Of a stretch of 64,000 nucleotides of DNA, positions 8,706 through 16,567 are shown in pieces (position 1 is the first letter of the stretch; each line of letters opens with the position of its first letter). Below the pieces are notes generated by a model. That model was not told the DNA's origin. It did no database searches and saw nothing but the letters and a program-made list of their open reading frames with translations. The stretch comes from JBCCGI01 sp039029355 (GTDB lineage: Bacteria > Planctomycetota > UBA1135 > GCA-002686595). Both the position numbers and the translations under genes were made by a program. The stretch is from contig JBCCGI010000009.1 in the NCBI GenBank assembly GCA_039029355.1, forward strand, positions 1 through 64,000, in the 5' to 3' direction.

Positions 8706-9860
8706 ATGATCGGATCCACCACAAGCCAGCCCGCCACAGCGCGGGCACAGAAGGCGCCCCCGGGCGACTGGCCGCGGGTCGAGCTGCTCGCGCCCGTCTC
8801 CTCTCTGCCCGCGCTCGACGTGCCCGGGGCGACGCTCTCCAACGTCGAGCTTTCCGAGCTGATGGGCCGCATCCCGGCCGAGCTCAGCGAGCGCGGCATC
8901 GACCGCGAGATCGAGCTCAGCACGCCGGAGTTCCCTCTGGAGCGCCTCGGCGTGCGCTCCCGGGGCGTGCTCGACGCCGCCTGGAGCACCCGCGGGTTGG
9001 CGCTCGACGCGGCACGCCGGTCGCTCTCCGAAAGCGGCGTCGACCCCGCCGACGTGCGCTGCGTGATCGTCAGCACGGTGACGCCCGACATGGCCTTTCC
9101 CGCCCTCGCGACGGCGGTCCACCGCGACCTGGCGCTGGCGCCCGAGGCCGATGCCTTCGACGTCACGATCGGCTGCAGCGGCTTCCTGGTGGCCCTGGGC
9201 ATCGCCGCGCGCCGGCTGGCGTCGGAGCCCGAGGGAGCCGCCGCGCTCGTGGTCGCCAGCGAAGCGATGGTGCGCCTCGCCGACGCCAGCGACCGCGCGA
9301 CCTGCACGATCTTCGGCGACGGCGCCGGCGCGGTCGTGCTGCGGCGCAGCGCGCGCGTGGGCGTCCACCCCGTTCACACCTGGACGCTGGGCGAGCACGG
9401 CCCGCGCATCGAGGCCCGCGCCCCCGCGGACGGCGCTCCGTCGCCGCTCTTCCGCTTCACAGCGCGCGCCGGGCGGCTCGCCGTCGAGGAGGACCACGCC
9501 TCGCGCCACCGCCTGGTGCTCGACGGCCGCCGCGTCTTCCGCGACATGGTACGCACCCTGCCGGGCCTCATCCGGGCCTACCTCGACCGCGAACAGCTGA
9601 GCCTGGCCGAAGTCGACCACGTGCTGTTCCACCAGGCCAACCAGCGCATGGTGGAGGCGGTCGCCTCCGCACCCGAGCTCGGGCTCGGGGCCGAGCGCGT
9701 GCCCTCGAACATCGCGGAGGTCGGCAACACGGCCAGCGCCTCCCTCCCGATCCTCCTCGCCGCGAGCGTTCGCAGCGGCCGCATCTCCCCCGGCGATCGA
9801 GCTCTGCTCGTCGGCTTCGGCAGCGGCTATTCGATCGCGATCGCGCACCTGACCGTCTGA
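8706..9860 (+). CDS. Beta-ketoacyl-ACP synthase III-like (FabH family) ketosynthase
   Basis: The product has 384 residues of thiolase fold. The KAS III catalytic triad is complete: Cys157 in TIGCSGF, His309 in FHQAN and Asn341 in EVGNTASAS, plus the GDGAGAVVL loop. KAS III enzymes condense an acyl-CoA with malonyl-ACP; the N-terminal ~70 residues are longer than in housekeeping FabH, as in specialised KAS III-like enzymes. It lies 13 bp upstream of a PhcB-like methyltransferase and clearly forms an operon with it, away from any other fatty-acid synthesis gene. This argues for a specialised lipid or signal product. No good ribosome site or TANNNT box is visible at the start, so the first ~20 residues are uncertain. 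Confidence 0.85.
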   Translation: MIGSTTSQPATARAQKAPPGDWPRVELLAPVSSLPALDVPGATLSNVELSELMGRIPAELSERGIDREIELSTPEFPLERLGVRSRGVLDAAWSTRGLALDAARRSLSESGVDPADVRCVIVSTVTPDMAFPALATAVHRDLALAPEADAFDVTIGCSGFLVALGIAARRLASEPEGAAALVVASEAMVRLADASDRATCTIFGDGAGAVVLRRSARVGVHPVHTWTLGEHGPRIEARAPADGAPSPLFRFTARAGRLAVEEDHASRHRLVLDGRRVFRDMVRTLPGLIRAYLDREQLSLAEVDHVLFHQANQRMVEAVASAPELGLGAERVPSNIAEVGNTASASLPILLAASVRSGRISPGDRALLVGFGSGYSIAIAHLTV

Positions 9861-9873
9861 AACCCCCACCCCG

Positions 9874-10830
9874 ATGAACGCCACCATTCCCAAGAGTCCG
9901 CCCTCCGGAAAGGCCCTGCTCGACCTCGTCTCCACCATGCTCGACCGCGGCGACGCGGCGCGCGGGCTGCACCTGCTCTACGAGGGGCTGGGCGCGCTGC
10001 GCGAGCAGATGGGGCCGGAGGAGTGGGAGCGCTTTGCGCAGTCCACCGTGCCCACGCACCCGCTCTGCGCGCGTATCCACGAGGACCCCGCCTGCCGACA
10101 CAGCTTCGAGAAGCCGCGCGGCTACCCGGGCGACGCTGAGCTGATCGACCACCTCTACGGCCTGCGCGATGCGGCGGGCGCATCCGACCTGGGGCAGACG
10201 GTGAACGCGTGGGCGATGGGCCGCTCGCCGGTGCGCGGCGTGCGCTACCGGCGCGAGTGGCTCGCGCACGTGATCGACGACGTCGCGCGGCAGCGCCGGG
10301 GCGAGGCGCGCGTCCTGTCGGTCGCCTGCGGGCACCTGCGCGAGGCCGCGCTCAGCACGGCGCTGCGCTGCGGTTGGCTCGAAGAGCTCGTCGCCCTCGA
10401 TTCAGACCAGGTGAGCCTCGACGAGGCGGTCGCGGTCGACCCGGCCATCGTCACGCCCGTGAAGATGTCGGTCGCGCGCCTGCCCAACCGCGCGGGCCGG
10501 CTCGGGACCTTCGACCTGGTGTACTCCGCCGGGCTCTACGACTACCTCGACGAGCGGCTGGCGCGGGCGCTCACGACGGCGCTCTTCGGCGTGCTGCGTC
10601 CCGGCGGACGCCTCGTCGTCGGCAACTTCCTGACCGGCGTCGCCGATTCGGCCTACATGGAGACCTTCATGGGCTGGTCGCTGAACTACCGCACGCAGCA
10701 GGAGATCGAGGCCCTGACCGAAGGCGCTCCCGAGGACAGCGTCGCCTTCCGCCGCTTCCACCGCGATCCGTTCGGCGTGTTCGGCTACGTCGAGGTCGGG
10801 CGCGTCGAGGAGCCGGAGCCGGCGCCCTGA
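9874..10830 (+). CDS. SAM-dependent methyltransferase related to PhcB (fatty-acid methyl ester signal synthesis)
   Basis: The product has 318 residues. The EKPRGYPGDAELIDHLY segment (about 84-100) is the hallmark of the family annotated as extracellular-factor 3-hydroxypalmitate methyl ester biosynthesis (PhcB of Ralstonia) and related methyltransferases. A Rossmann methyltransferase core follows: VLSVACGHLREA as motif I, VALDSD as the acidic end of beta 2, FDLVYSAGLYDYL and LRPGGRLVVGNF as later motifs. It directly follows the ketosynthase gene. From family and context it could methylate a fatty acyl product; the substrate is inference. Confidence 0.75.
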   Translation: MNATIPKSPPSGKALLDLVSTMLDRGDAARGLHLLYEGLGALREQMGPEEWERFAQSTVPTHPLCARIHEDPACRHSFEKPRGYPGDAELIDHLYGLRDAAGASDLGQTVNAWAMGRSPVRGVRYRREWLAHVIDDVARQRRGEARVLSVACGHLREAALSTALRCGWLEELVALDSDQVSLDEAVAVDPAIVTPVKMSVARLPNRAGRLGTFDLVYSAGLYDYLDERLARALTTALFGVLRPGGRLVVGNFLTGVADSAYMETFMGWSLNYRTQQEIEALTEGAPEDSVAFRRFHRDPFGVFGYVEVGRVEEPEPAP

Positions 10831-10837
10831 CCGGCCC

Positions 10838-11710
10838 CTAGGGGCGCCAGGTCATGCCGATCATGAACCCGTCGCCCTCGGGCGCGGGATCGACGTGCAG
10901 GTCCACCGTGTGCGGCAGCCCCATGAAGGCGTCGTGCAGGAAGGACGTCAGGAAGTTGCCGACCGCGGCCCCCGCGAGCACGTCGGCGGGGTAGTGGTGA
11001 CCGGCCTCCACGCGCGCCCAGGCCACGCCCGCCGCGGTCGTGTTCGCGCCGACGCGCAGCGTCGTGCGCAGGCCCGCGGGCATCGACACCGATTCGAGGC
11101 TGTCCGACATCCAGCGCGCGTACGAGAAGGCGTTGGTCGCGTGCTTCGACGGGAAGCTGCGGCGGTTGGCGCCGCTCGGGCGCTCGCGGTCGACGATGTC
11201 CTTCGCGCGCACGGTGAAGGCCTCGGAGGCGCTCGTGGCGAGGAGCGACACGCCGACTCCCTTGGTCTTCGACCAGGCCCAGGTGCCGGGATCCTCGCCG
11301 CTGTCGGTGGCGAGCGAGGTCGCGATCATCGAGAAGAACAGCGCGTCGCGCAGGGTGTCGCTCGCGTCGGAGGCGCGGTCCTGGGAGCCGAAGACCGGCG
11401 TCTCCTCGCGCGCCCAGTCGGAGACGCCCTCATCCCAGTCGTCGATCAGCAGCACGCCGACGCCGGCGAGCGGGATCCAGGTCCACGGATCGAGGGCCGC
11501 GTCCTTCGCCGCGCGGCCCAGCACCTCGACCGACGGAAGCAGCGTCACGTCCTGGCCCCAGCCCCGTCCGCTCTCGAGCGTGCCGCAGCCGCCGAGGAGC
11601 GTGGTGAGGGGCGCTAGGAGCGCCCAAGCACAGCGACGGCGCGCGCGGGGCGCGCGGGGCGCGGACGCGGCAGCGTGGGAGCGATGCGGCTGACGGGGGA
11701 GGCGGAACAA
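10838..11710 (-). CDS. PAP2-family phosphatase lipoprotein
   Basis: The product has 290 residues. The PAP2 (acid phosphatase/vanadium haloperoxidase) signature is present: K170..R177P178 (KDIVDRERP), PSKH at 187-190 and ARVEAGHHYPAD at 232-243 with the catalytic histidine. Such enzymes remove phosphate from lipid phosphates such as undecaprenyl or phosphatidyl phosphates. A lipobox-like LGGC at 39-42 follows an arginine-rich N-terminus, suggesting an outer-membrane or periplasmic lipoprotein and not the usual multi-pass form. The TTG start is uncertain; no ribosome site is evident. Its stop lies 7 bp from the convergent methyltransferase stop. Confidence 0.75.
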   Translation of the reverse strand: MFRLPRQPHRSHAAASAPRAPRARRRCAWALLAPLTTLLGGCGTLESGRGWGQDVTLLPSVEVLGRAAKDAALDPWTWIPLAGVGVLLIDDWDEGVSDWAREETPVFGSQDRASDASDTLRDALFFSMIATSLATDSGEDPGTWAWSKTKGVGVSLLATSASEAFTVRAKDIVDRERPSGANRRSFPSKHATNAFSYARWMSDSLESVSMPAGLRTTLRVGANTTAAGVAWARVEAGHHYPADVLAGAAVGNFLTSFLHDAFMGLPHTVDLHVDPAPEGDGFMIGMTWRP

Positions 11711-11840
11711 GCGGGGACCCTCGGTCCCCGGCAGCTATCGGCAGGCCGGCCGCGTCGCTGGAGCGACGGCCGGACGGCCGGAACTTCCTTCCGCCGGCGC
11801 CCCGCCAAGCCCCGGCGGAGCCCGTGCTCCTCGCCTCGCC

Positions 11841-12647
11841 CTAGCTGCGGCGGTACGCGGTCGACTCCAGGCAGCCCTCCGGCTCCCGCGCGTCGGCGCT
11901 CCGCTGCTTGCGCGGCGCGGTGCAGACCGCCGGCTGGGCGGCTTCCTGCGCGCGCAGCCGCACGTGGAAGGACAGCAGGAAGAGCATCAGGAAGTAGCCG
12001 AAGAGGAGCTCCTGCGGCTCGCTGAGCCGCAGGTCGGCCAGCACCGGGTGCTCGAAGTCGCCGAACCACTTCTCGATGCGATCCGGGACACGCATCACGA
12101 TCGCAGCGATGGCCGTGGGCAGGCAGATCGCGGTGGGCCAGATCCAGGCGCGGCGCACCGCCGCGGCGTCGCCCTCCTCTTCGGGGCGCCGCCGCCTGCG
12201 CAGCGGGAGCACGATGCCGGCCCAGATGACCCACAGCTCGAAGGCCATGCGGGGCTTCTCGTTGAACCACGAGGAGGTGTTGTGGATGTTCGTCTCGTCC
12301 TGGCCGTTGATGCGCTCGAACAGCTCGGGCGAGTCCCAGGCGAAGAGCGTCTGGCCCCAGCTGATCTCCTCACCGGCGATGTAGACCGCCGCGAGGACGT
12401 GCAGCAGGAGCCACACCGCCAGGCGCCGGTCGGGCAGGAGGCGTCGCCGGCGCAGGGCCTGGACGCCGGCCGCGATGCCGACCAGAAGGACCGCGACGGT
12501 GAGCCACTCGATGGGCCCCTCCTTGCGGTTGAACCAGCGCGCGTGGAAGTCCGCATCGACGATCCGCGCGAGCGGAACCGAGACGAGGATGGCGACGGGG
12601 ACCCCGACCCAAAGCCATCGGGGAAGCTCTCGCTGCTGTTGCGACAT
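11841..12647 (-). CDS. Conserved polytopic membrane protein with GEEISWGQ motif
   Basis: The product has 268 residues with about six hydrophobic segments (near 10-27, 45-63, 75-95, 135-152, 167-183, 208-228). The middle loop reads GEEISWGQTLFAWDSPE and then GQDETNIHN, a pattern I know from uncharacterised membrane proteins in several phyla; no biochemical role is known to me. GGAGAAAAACC precedes the ATG and fixes the start. The C-terminal ~35 residues are polar and look disordered. A short perfect hairpin (GGGGACC/GGTCCCC, 11713-11729) lies between it and the downstream PAP2 gene. Confidence 0.7.
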   Translation of the reverse strand: MSQQQRELPRWLWVGVPVAILVSVPLARIVDADFHARWFNRKEGPIEWLTVAVLLVGIAAGVQALRRRRLLPDRRLAVWLLLHVLAAVYIAGEEISWGQTLFAWDSPELFERINGQDETNIHNTSSWFNEKPRMAFELWVIWAGIVLPLRRRRRPEEEGDAAAVRRAWIWPTAICLPTAIAAIVMRVPDRIEKWFGDFEHPVLADLRLSEPQELLFGYFLMLFLLSFHVRLRAQEAAQPAVCTAPRKQRSADAREPEGCLESTAYRRS

Positions 12648-12732
12648 GGTTTTTCTCCGTGGGACTGCCCGGCCCGCGGGCCGACCGACCGGACTCCCCC
12701 TCTCCTTGCAGACCTTTAAGATGCCCTCTCCT

Positions 12733-12749
12733 GCCCTTTATGGAAGGGC
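12733..12749. promoter_or_regulatory. Perfect inverted repeat GCCCTT-N5-AAGGGC in a divergent intergenic region
   Basis: The 183-bp gap between the divergent membrane-protein and dioxygenase genes contains this 6+6 palindrome and, nearer the plus-strand gene, TAGATT (12810-12815), a likely -10. The repeat could be an operator or an mRNA hairpin; nothing else in the gap is recognisable. Confidence 0.3.
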
Positions 12750-12830
12750 GAAGTCCTACGGCAAGTGCCAATCTGCTGGGACATCTTTTCCGCCCGCGAC
12801 GCGAGTGAGTAGATTCCCGCGCTCGGCACC

Positions 12831-13580
12831 ATGGCGTACGCCCCTCAACATCCCGCGGCCTACACGCTGCAACCGGACGACTTCGACCCCGCCTTCCTCG
12901 CGGCGCTCGCCGCCGGAACGGACGAAGGATGGAGGGGGCTCGTGCGCGAGCTCGTCCCCGGCGTCTACGCCACGCGCATCCTGACCCCGGCCTGGTGCCA
13001 CCAACTCGCCGAAGAGGTCGCGAGCATCGAGGCCTGGTGCGACGAGCACGACGTCGAGCTCCAGCGGCCCAACTCGATGAACGAGTACGGCCTGATCCTC
13101 GACGAGGTCGGCTTCCGGCCCGCGCTGGGCGAGCTCTTGACGCGCTACCTGCGGCCGCTCGCCGCGCGCCTCTACCCCGACATCGGCGGGGCCACGCTCG
13201 ACGGGCACCACGGGTTCGTCGTCGACTACGCGCTCGGGCGCGACGAGGACCTCGGCTTCCACGTCGACGACAGCGAGGTGACCCTCAACGTCTGCCTCGG
13301 CGAGCGGTTCGAAGGGTCGGAGCTGTACTTCCGCGGCGCCCGCTGCGAACGGCACCGACAGACGCCGTGCGGCCCGGGCGAGGACCTGGAGCTCGACCAC
13401 GAACCCGGCGTCGCGATCCTGCACGCCGGCAAGCAACGCCACGGCGTGTTTCCCATCCGACGCGGGCGACGGCGCAACCTGATCGTGTGGTGCAGCAGCT
13501 CGGAGTACCGCGCGTCGCTCCCCCAGCCGCCGGAGTGCCCGGCGTGGTGCGGCGCCCGGCGCCCGAGGGCGGACGCGTAG
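12831..13580 (+). CDS. 2-oxoglutarate/Fe(II) dioxygenase, OGFOD2-like
   Basis: The product has 249 residues. The double-stranded beta-helix iron motif is visible: His144-x-Asp146 in GFHVDDSEVTLNVCL, the distal histidine at 204 in KQRHGVFPI, and an arginine in RRRNLIVW that would bind 2-oxoglutarate. The strand pattern SEVTLNVCLG..FEGSELYF is the OGFOD2/prolyl-4-hydroxylase-like signature. The substrate is unknown; eukaryotic relatives are also orphan. The gene is alone on its strand, with a 11-bp gap to the convergent LpxH-like gene. A TAGATT hexamer ends 15 nt before the ATG, implying a very short leader. Confidence 0.8.
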   Translation: MAYAPQHPAAYTLQPDDFDPAFLAALAAGTDEGWRGLVRELVPGVYATRILTPAWCHQLAEEVASIEAWCDEHDVELQRPNSMNEYGLILDEVGFRPALGELLTRYLRPLAARLYPDIGGATLDGHHGFVVDYALGRDEDLGFHVDDSEVTLNVCLGERFEGSELYFRGARCERHRQTPCGPGEDLELDHEPGVAILHAGKQRHGVFPIRRGRRRNLIVWCSSSEYRASLPQPPECPAWCGARRPRADA

Positions 13581-13591
13581 CGCCGCTGCGG

Positions 13592-14467
13592 TCAGCCGGC
13601 GGACACCTCGACCGCCGCTTCGGTCGAGGCCTCGCGCGTGCAGGTGCCTGAGTCGGCCGTCCAGCGAACGAGCTCGATCACCCCGTCGTACCGCTCGATC
13701 AGCGCGGTGCAGCTGTCGACCCAGTCGCCGTCGTTGGCGTACAGCACCCCGTCGATCGCGCGCAGCTCGGCCTTGTGGATGTGACCGCAGATGACGCCGT
13801 CGACGCGGCGCTTCTGCGCCTCGGTGACGATGGCCTGCTCGAACTTCTCGGCATAGGCGAACGCGTCCTTCACCCGCCCCTTCAGGTAGCCCGACAGCGA
13901 CCACTGCGGCCGCCGCAGCAGCCGCTGTAGCGCGTTCAGCCAGCGGTTCGCGAAGATCGCGACCGAGTAGGCGCGGTCGCCCAAATCGGCCAGCCAGCGG
14001 TGGCTGCGCACGATGGCGTCGAAGCGGTCGCCGTGCAGCACCAGGTAGCGCTTGCCGTCCGCCGCGGTGTGGACGACCTCGGGTACGACCTCGATGCCCG
14101 CGAGCGACAGCTCGCCGTAGGCCCGCAGGCCCTCATCGTGGTTGCCGGGCACGTAGGTCACGCGCGTGCCGCCCGCGGCGCGCAGCACGAAGCGCTGCAC
14201 GATCTCGGTCTGCGCGTCGTCCCAGTACCAACCGCGACGCAGCTTCCAGCCGTCGAGGATGTCGCCGACGAGGTAGAGCTGGTCGCAGGCGTGCGCGTCG
14301 AGGAACTGCCCGAGCTCACGCGCGCGCGCTCCGCGCGACCCCAGGTGCACGTCGGACACCCAGATCGTGCGGCAGCGACGAATGGACTGCGAGGAGGAGG
14401 AAGACGCCGGTCTCGCCGGCGCGGAAGCGCTCGGCAGAGCGCGTCTGGACTTGCTGCGTAGAGCCAT
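13592..14467 (-). CDS. LpxH-like metallophosphoesterase (UDP-2,3-diacylglucosamine pyrophosphatase family)
   Basis: The product is 291 residues from the ATG at 14467; a longer frame from a TTG at 14539 is less likely because TAGAGA sits exactly 7 nt before the ATG. All five calcineurin-like metal motifs are present: SDVHLG (38-43), GDILDG (68-73), GNHD (108-111), HGDRFD (145-150) and GHIHKAE (228-234). The WLSGYLKGRVKDAF-type insertion is typical of LpxH2-like enzymes that hydrolyse UDP-diacylglucosamine in lipid A synthesis. A ~30-residue serine/arginine-rich extension at the N-terminus is unusual. No other lipid A gene is nearby, so the physiological substrate is not proven. Confidence 0.8.
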   Translation of the reverse strand: MALRSKSRRALPSASAPARPASSSSSQSIRRCRTIWVSDVHLGSRGARARELGQFLDAHACDQLYLVGDILDGWKLRRGWYWDDAQTEIVQRFVLRAAGGTRVTYVPGNHDEGLRAYGELSLAGIEVVPEVVHTAADGKRYLVLHGDRFDAIVRSHRWLADLGDRAYSVAIFANRWLNALQRLLRRPQWSLSGYLKGRVKDAFAYAEKFEQAIVTEAQKRRVDGVICGHIHKAELRAIDGVLYANDGDWVDSCTALIERYDGVIELVRWTADSGTCTREASTEAAVEVSAG

Positions 14468-14747
14468 GCGCGAATCTCTACACAGAGCGTCGGCGGAACA
14501 CTCGACCGCATGCATGTGCTTCCGGTAGGTCTCCGCCAAACGGAGCGCAAAGGCGCTTGCGAGGCCCGCAAATCGCGGCGGCGAAGGGGCCTACGACGAT
14601 GTCGGACACGGGAAGGGCGCGGCGCCTCGGCGTGCCGGCTGAGAAGGAAGTTCGCGCCGCTCGTGCGTCAGGGGCCGGCCCGACGCGATCCCGCGCTCTC
14701 GCTTACACTCGAGGGTCCTCCCCCAAAGCGCTATAGGAGACCCCCGC

Positions 14748-16412
14748 ATGCGACTTCTGCACGCCCTGCTCGCTCTCTCTCCTCTCGCCCTCGCTTCGGT
14801 CGGGCACAGCCAGCTCACCGGAGATGACACGCTCGTACTCGACCTGATCCCAGGCCCGGCAGGCGGCAACCCGCTTCAGGGTGCCACCCTGGGCGACCGC
14901 TACGTGTTCCGCACGCAGGACGGAGCCGGGTTTCAGTCGGTTTGGATCAGCGATGGAAGCGCCGGTACGACCGAGCAGCTCGCCTCGGGCTTCACGGGGA
15001 TCCAGGATCCGAACCTCTTCGCCGAGGTCGGCGAGCTGGTGATCTGGAAGGCCGGCAGCCAGCTCTATCGCACCGACGGCACTCCCGAGGGCACGTTCGC
15101 ATTCCTCGACGTCAACACGCTGTTCACGGTCGAGTTCTTTCTTTGGATCGAGCCGCTCGGCGACACCGGACGCGCCTTGGTTGCGACGCGCGAGAACTTC
15201 GGTCCGATGCACCTCCTCGTGACCGACGGGTCGGCGGAGGGCACGCTCGACGAGATCGTGGTGTCGAACGCGCAGGACCGCATCTCGTTCGGCAACCTGA
15301 TCTACTTCGGCGGCGTGGACTCCGGGGTCGGCGACGAGCTCTACGTGACGGACGGATCGCCCGGCGGCACCAAGCTCGTCAAGGACATCGATCCCGACGA
15401 CTCCGGCATGCCGCGCAACTTCGCGCGCGTCGGGGACGAGATCTTCTTCGAGTCCAACGGCACGCTCTGGAAGAGCGACGGCACCGAGGCGGGAACCGTG
15501 ATGGTCGCGGACCCGACCGGGACTCCGAGGAGGCTCGTCGCCCTCGGCGACCGGCTGCTCTTCTTCAGCGGCTTCACCTACGGTGAGCTGTGGACCAGCG
15601 ACGGTACGGCGGTCGGCACCTTCCAGCTCTCGTTCATCGGGCCGTCGGACGACGGCATCTTCCAGATCCTGCCGGTCGTCGCGGGCTCGGTGGCGTACTT
15701 CTTCGCCCGCCCGGTCCCGGGTGAGGTCGAGCTCTGGGTCACCGACGGCACGGTCGCAGGCACGACGAAGGTCACCGACCTCGACTACTCCTCGGGCGTC
15801 GGCCTCACCGATGGACGCCTGATCTTCACCAAGACCGACCCGGTGCTGGGAGCCGAGCCCCACGTCACCGAGGGCACCGAGGCGACGACGACGCTGCTCG
15901 CCGACGTGGCCTCCGGAGCCGCCGGATCGGGCGCGACGCGCTACTACCGGGCGGGGACCAACATCTTCATCACCGCGAACGACGGCGTCATCGGATCAGA
16001 GCTCCACTCCGTAACCGTCGCCGAGGCCGGTGGCTGGGTGGTCGAGAACTACGGCGTCGGCTGCGGCACGACGTCGCCGCCGCGCATCACCAGCAGCCTC
16101 ACCCCGACGCTCGGCGACACCTTCGGCATCGGCGCCGAGGGCGCGCCGCTGACGGGCGTGTCGCTCTTCCTGTCCGCCGACCCGTTCTTCGAGAGCCTGG
16201 GGTCGGACTGCGCCGGGTTGATCGAGTCGCCGCTCTTCGCAGGCGTCTTCGCCACGGACGCGACCGGCTCCGGCGAGCTGCTCTTCCAGGTGCCGAACCT
16301 CCCGCCGATCGTCGGTCTGCCGTTCTACTTCCAGGCGGCGCTGTCGACCGGCACGGGGCCCTACGGCGGGCTCGAGCTGACCGGCGGGCTCGAGGTGATC
16401 CTCGGCAGCTGA
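14748..16412 (+). CDS. Secreted ELWxxDGTxxGT-repeat protein
   Basis: The product has 554 residues with a signal peptide (LLHALLALSPLALASVGHSQ). About eight repeats end in the pattern LWKSDGTEAGTVMV / LWVTDGTVAGTTKV, the ELWxxDGT repeat, probably beta-propeller blades. The terminal ~120 residues are the beta-rich module common to this genome's secreted proteins (VPNLPPIVGLPFYFQAAL). TAGGAGACC precedes the ATG as a ribosome site. The 280-bp region upstream has no gene; TACACT at 14703-14708 is a possible -10. Confidence 0.85.
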   Translation: MRLLHALLALSPLALASVGHSQLTGDDTLVLDLIPGPAGGNPLQGATLGDRYVFRTQDGAGFQSVWISDGSAGTTEQLASGFTGIQDPNLFAEVGELVIWKAGSQLYRTDGTPEGTFAFLDVNTLFTVEFFLWIEPLGDTGRALVATRENFGPMHLLVTDGSAEGTLDEIVVSNAQDRISFGNLIYFGGVDSGVGDELYVTDGSPGGTKLVKDIDPDDSGMPRNFARVGDEIFFESNGTLWKSDGTEAGTVMVADPTGTPRRLVALGDRLLFFSGFTYGELWTSDGTAVGTFQLSFIGPSDDGIFQILPVVAGSVAYFFARPVPGEVELWVTDGTVAGTTKVTDLDYSSGVGLTDGRLIFTKTDPVLGAEPHVTEGTEATTTLLADVASGAAGSGATRYYRAGTNIFITANDGVIGSELHSVTVAEAGGWVVENYGVGCGTTSPPRITSSLTPTLGDTFGIGAEGAPLTGVSLFLSADPFFESLGSDCAGLIESPLFAGVFATDATGSGELLFQVPNLPPIVGLPFYFQAALSTGTGPYGGLELTGGLEVILGS

Positions 16413-16527
16413 CCGCTCCCGCCGCCTCCGCCGCCCCCGGGCGCGACCGGGTCCGGACGGGGCGGCGAAATCTCCGCGGCCCGTTGACGGGTGCGCCGCA
16501 GAGCCGTCGTTTCCTCCTCGGGGGTGA

Positions 16528-16533
16528 TACGCT
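16528..16533 (+). promoter_or_regulatory. -10-like TACGCT, 7 nt before the leader ORF
   Basis: TACGCT followed by 7 nt and ATG at 16541 matches the spacing seen at the other leaderless starts in this window. Confidence 0.4.
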
Positions 16534-16540
16534 CACCGCG

Positions 16541-16567
16541 ATGCCCCCGGGGAGCGTGCTGAGTTGA
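16541..16567 (+). CDS. Eight-codon leader ORF (MPPGSVLS) overlapping the kinase start
   Basis: ATG at 16541 opens a frame of eight codons ending in TGA at 16565-16567. That TGA overlaps the TTG start of the kinase (16564-16566), in the arrangement AGTTGA. The leader ORF has a leaderless-type TACGCT box and itself contains GGGGAG, the ribosome site for the kinase. This looks like a translational-coupling leader. The alternative, that the kinase is read from this ATG through a frameshift, is less likely because the kinase N-terminus already begins where the family begins. Confidence 0.35.
   Translation: MPPGSVLS

Noticed and set aside
5815..8748. A 977-codon minus-strand open frame opposite the FG-GAP gene
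   Set aside because: Antisense to DGDG-type repeats; the VDVAVAVGV-like product simply mirrors those codons.
11713..11729. Hairpin GGGGACC-CTC-GGTCCCC as a terminator of the membrane-protein gene
   Set aside because: No T tract and more than 110 bp after the stop; could be chance in this GC-rich gap.
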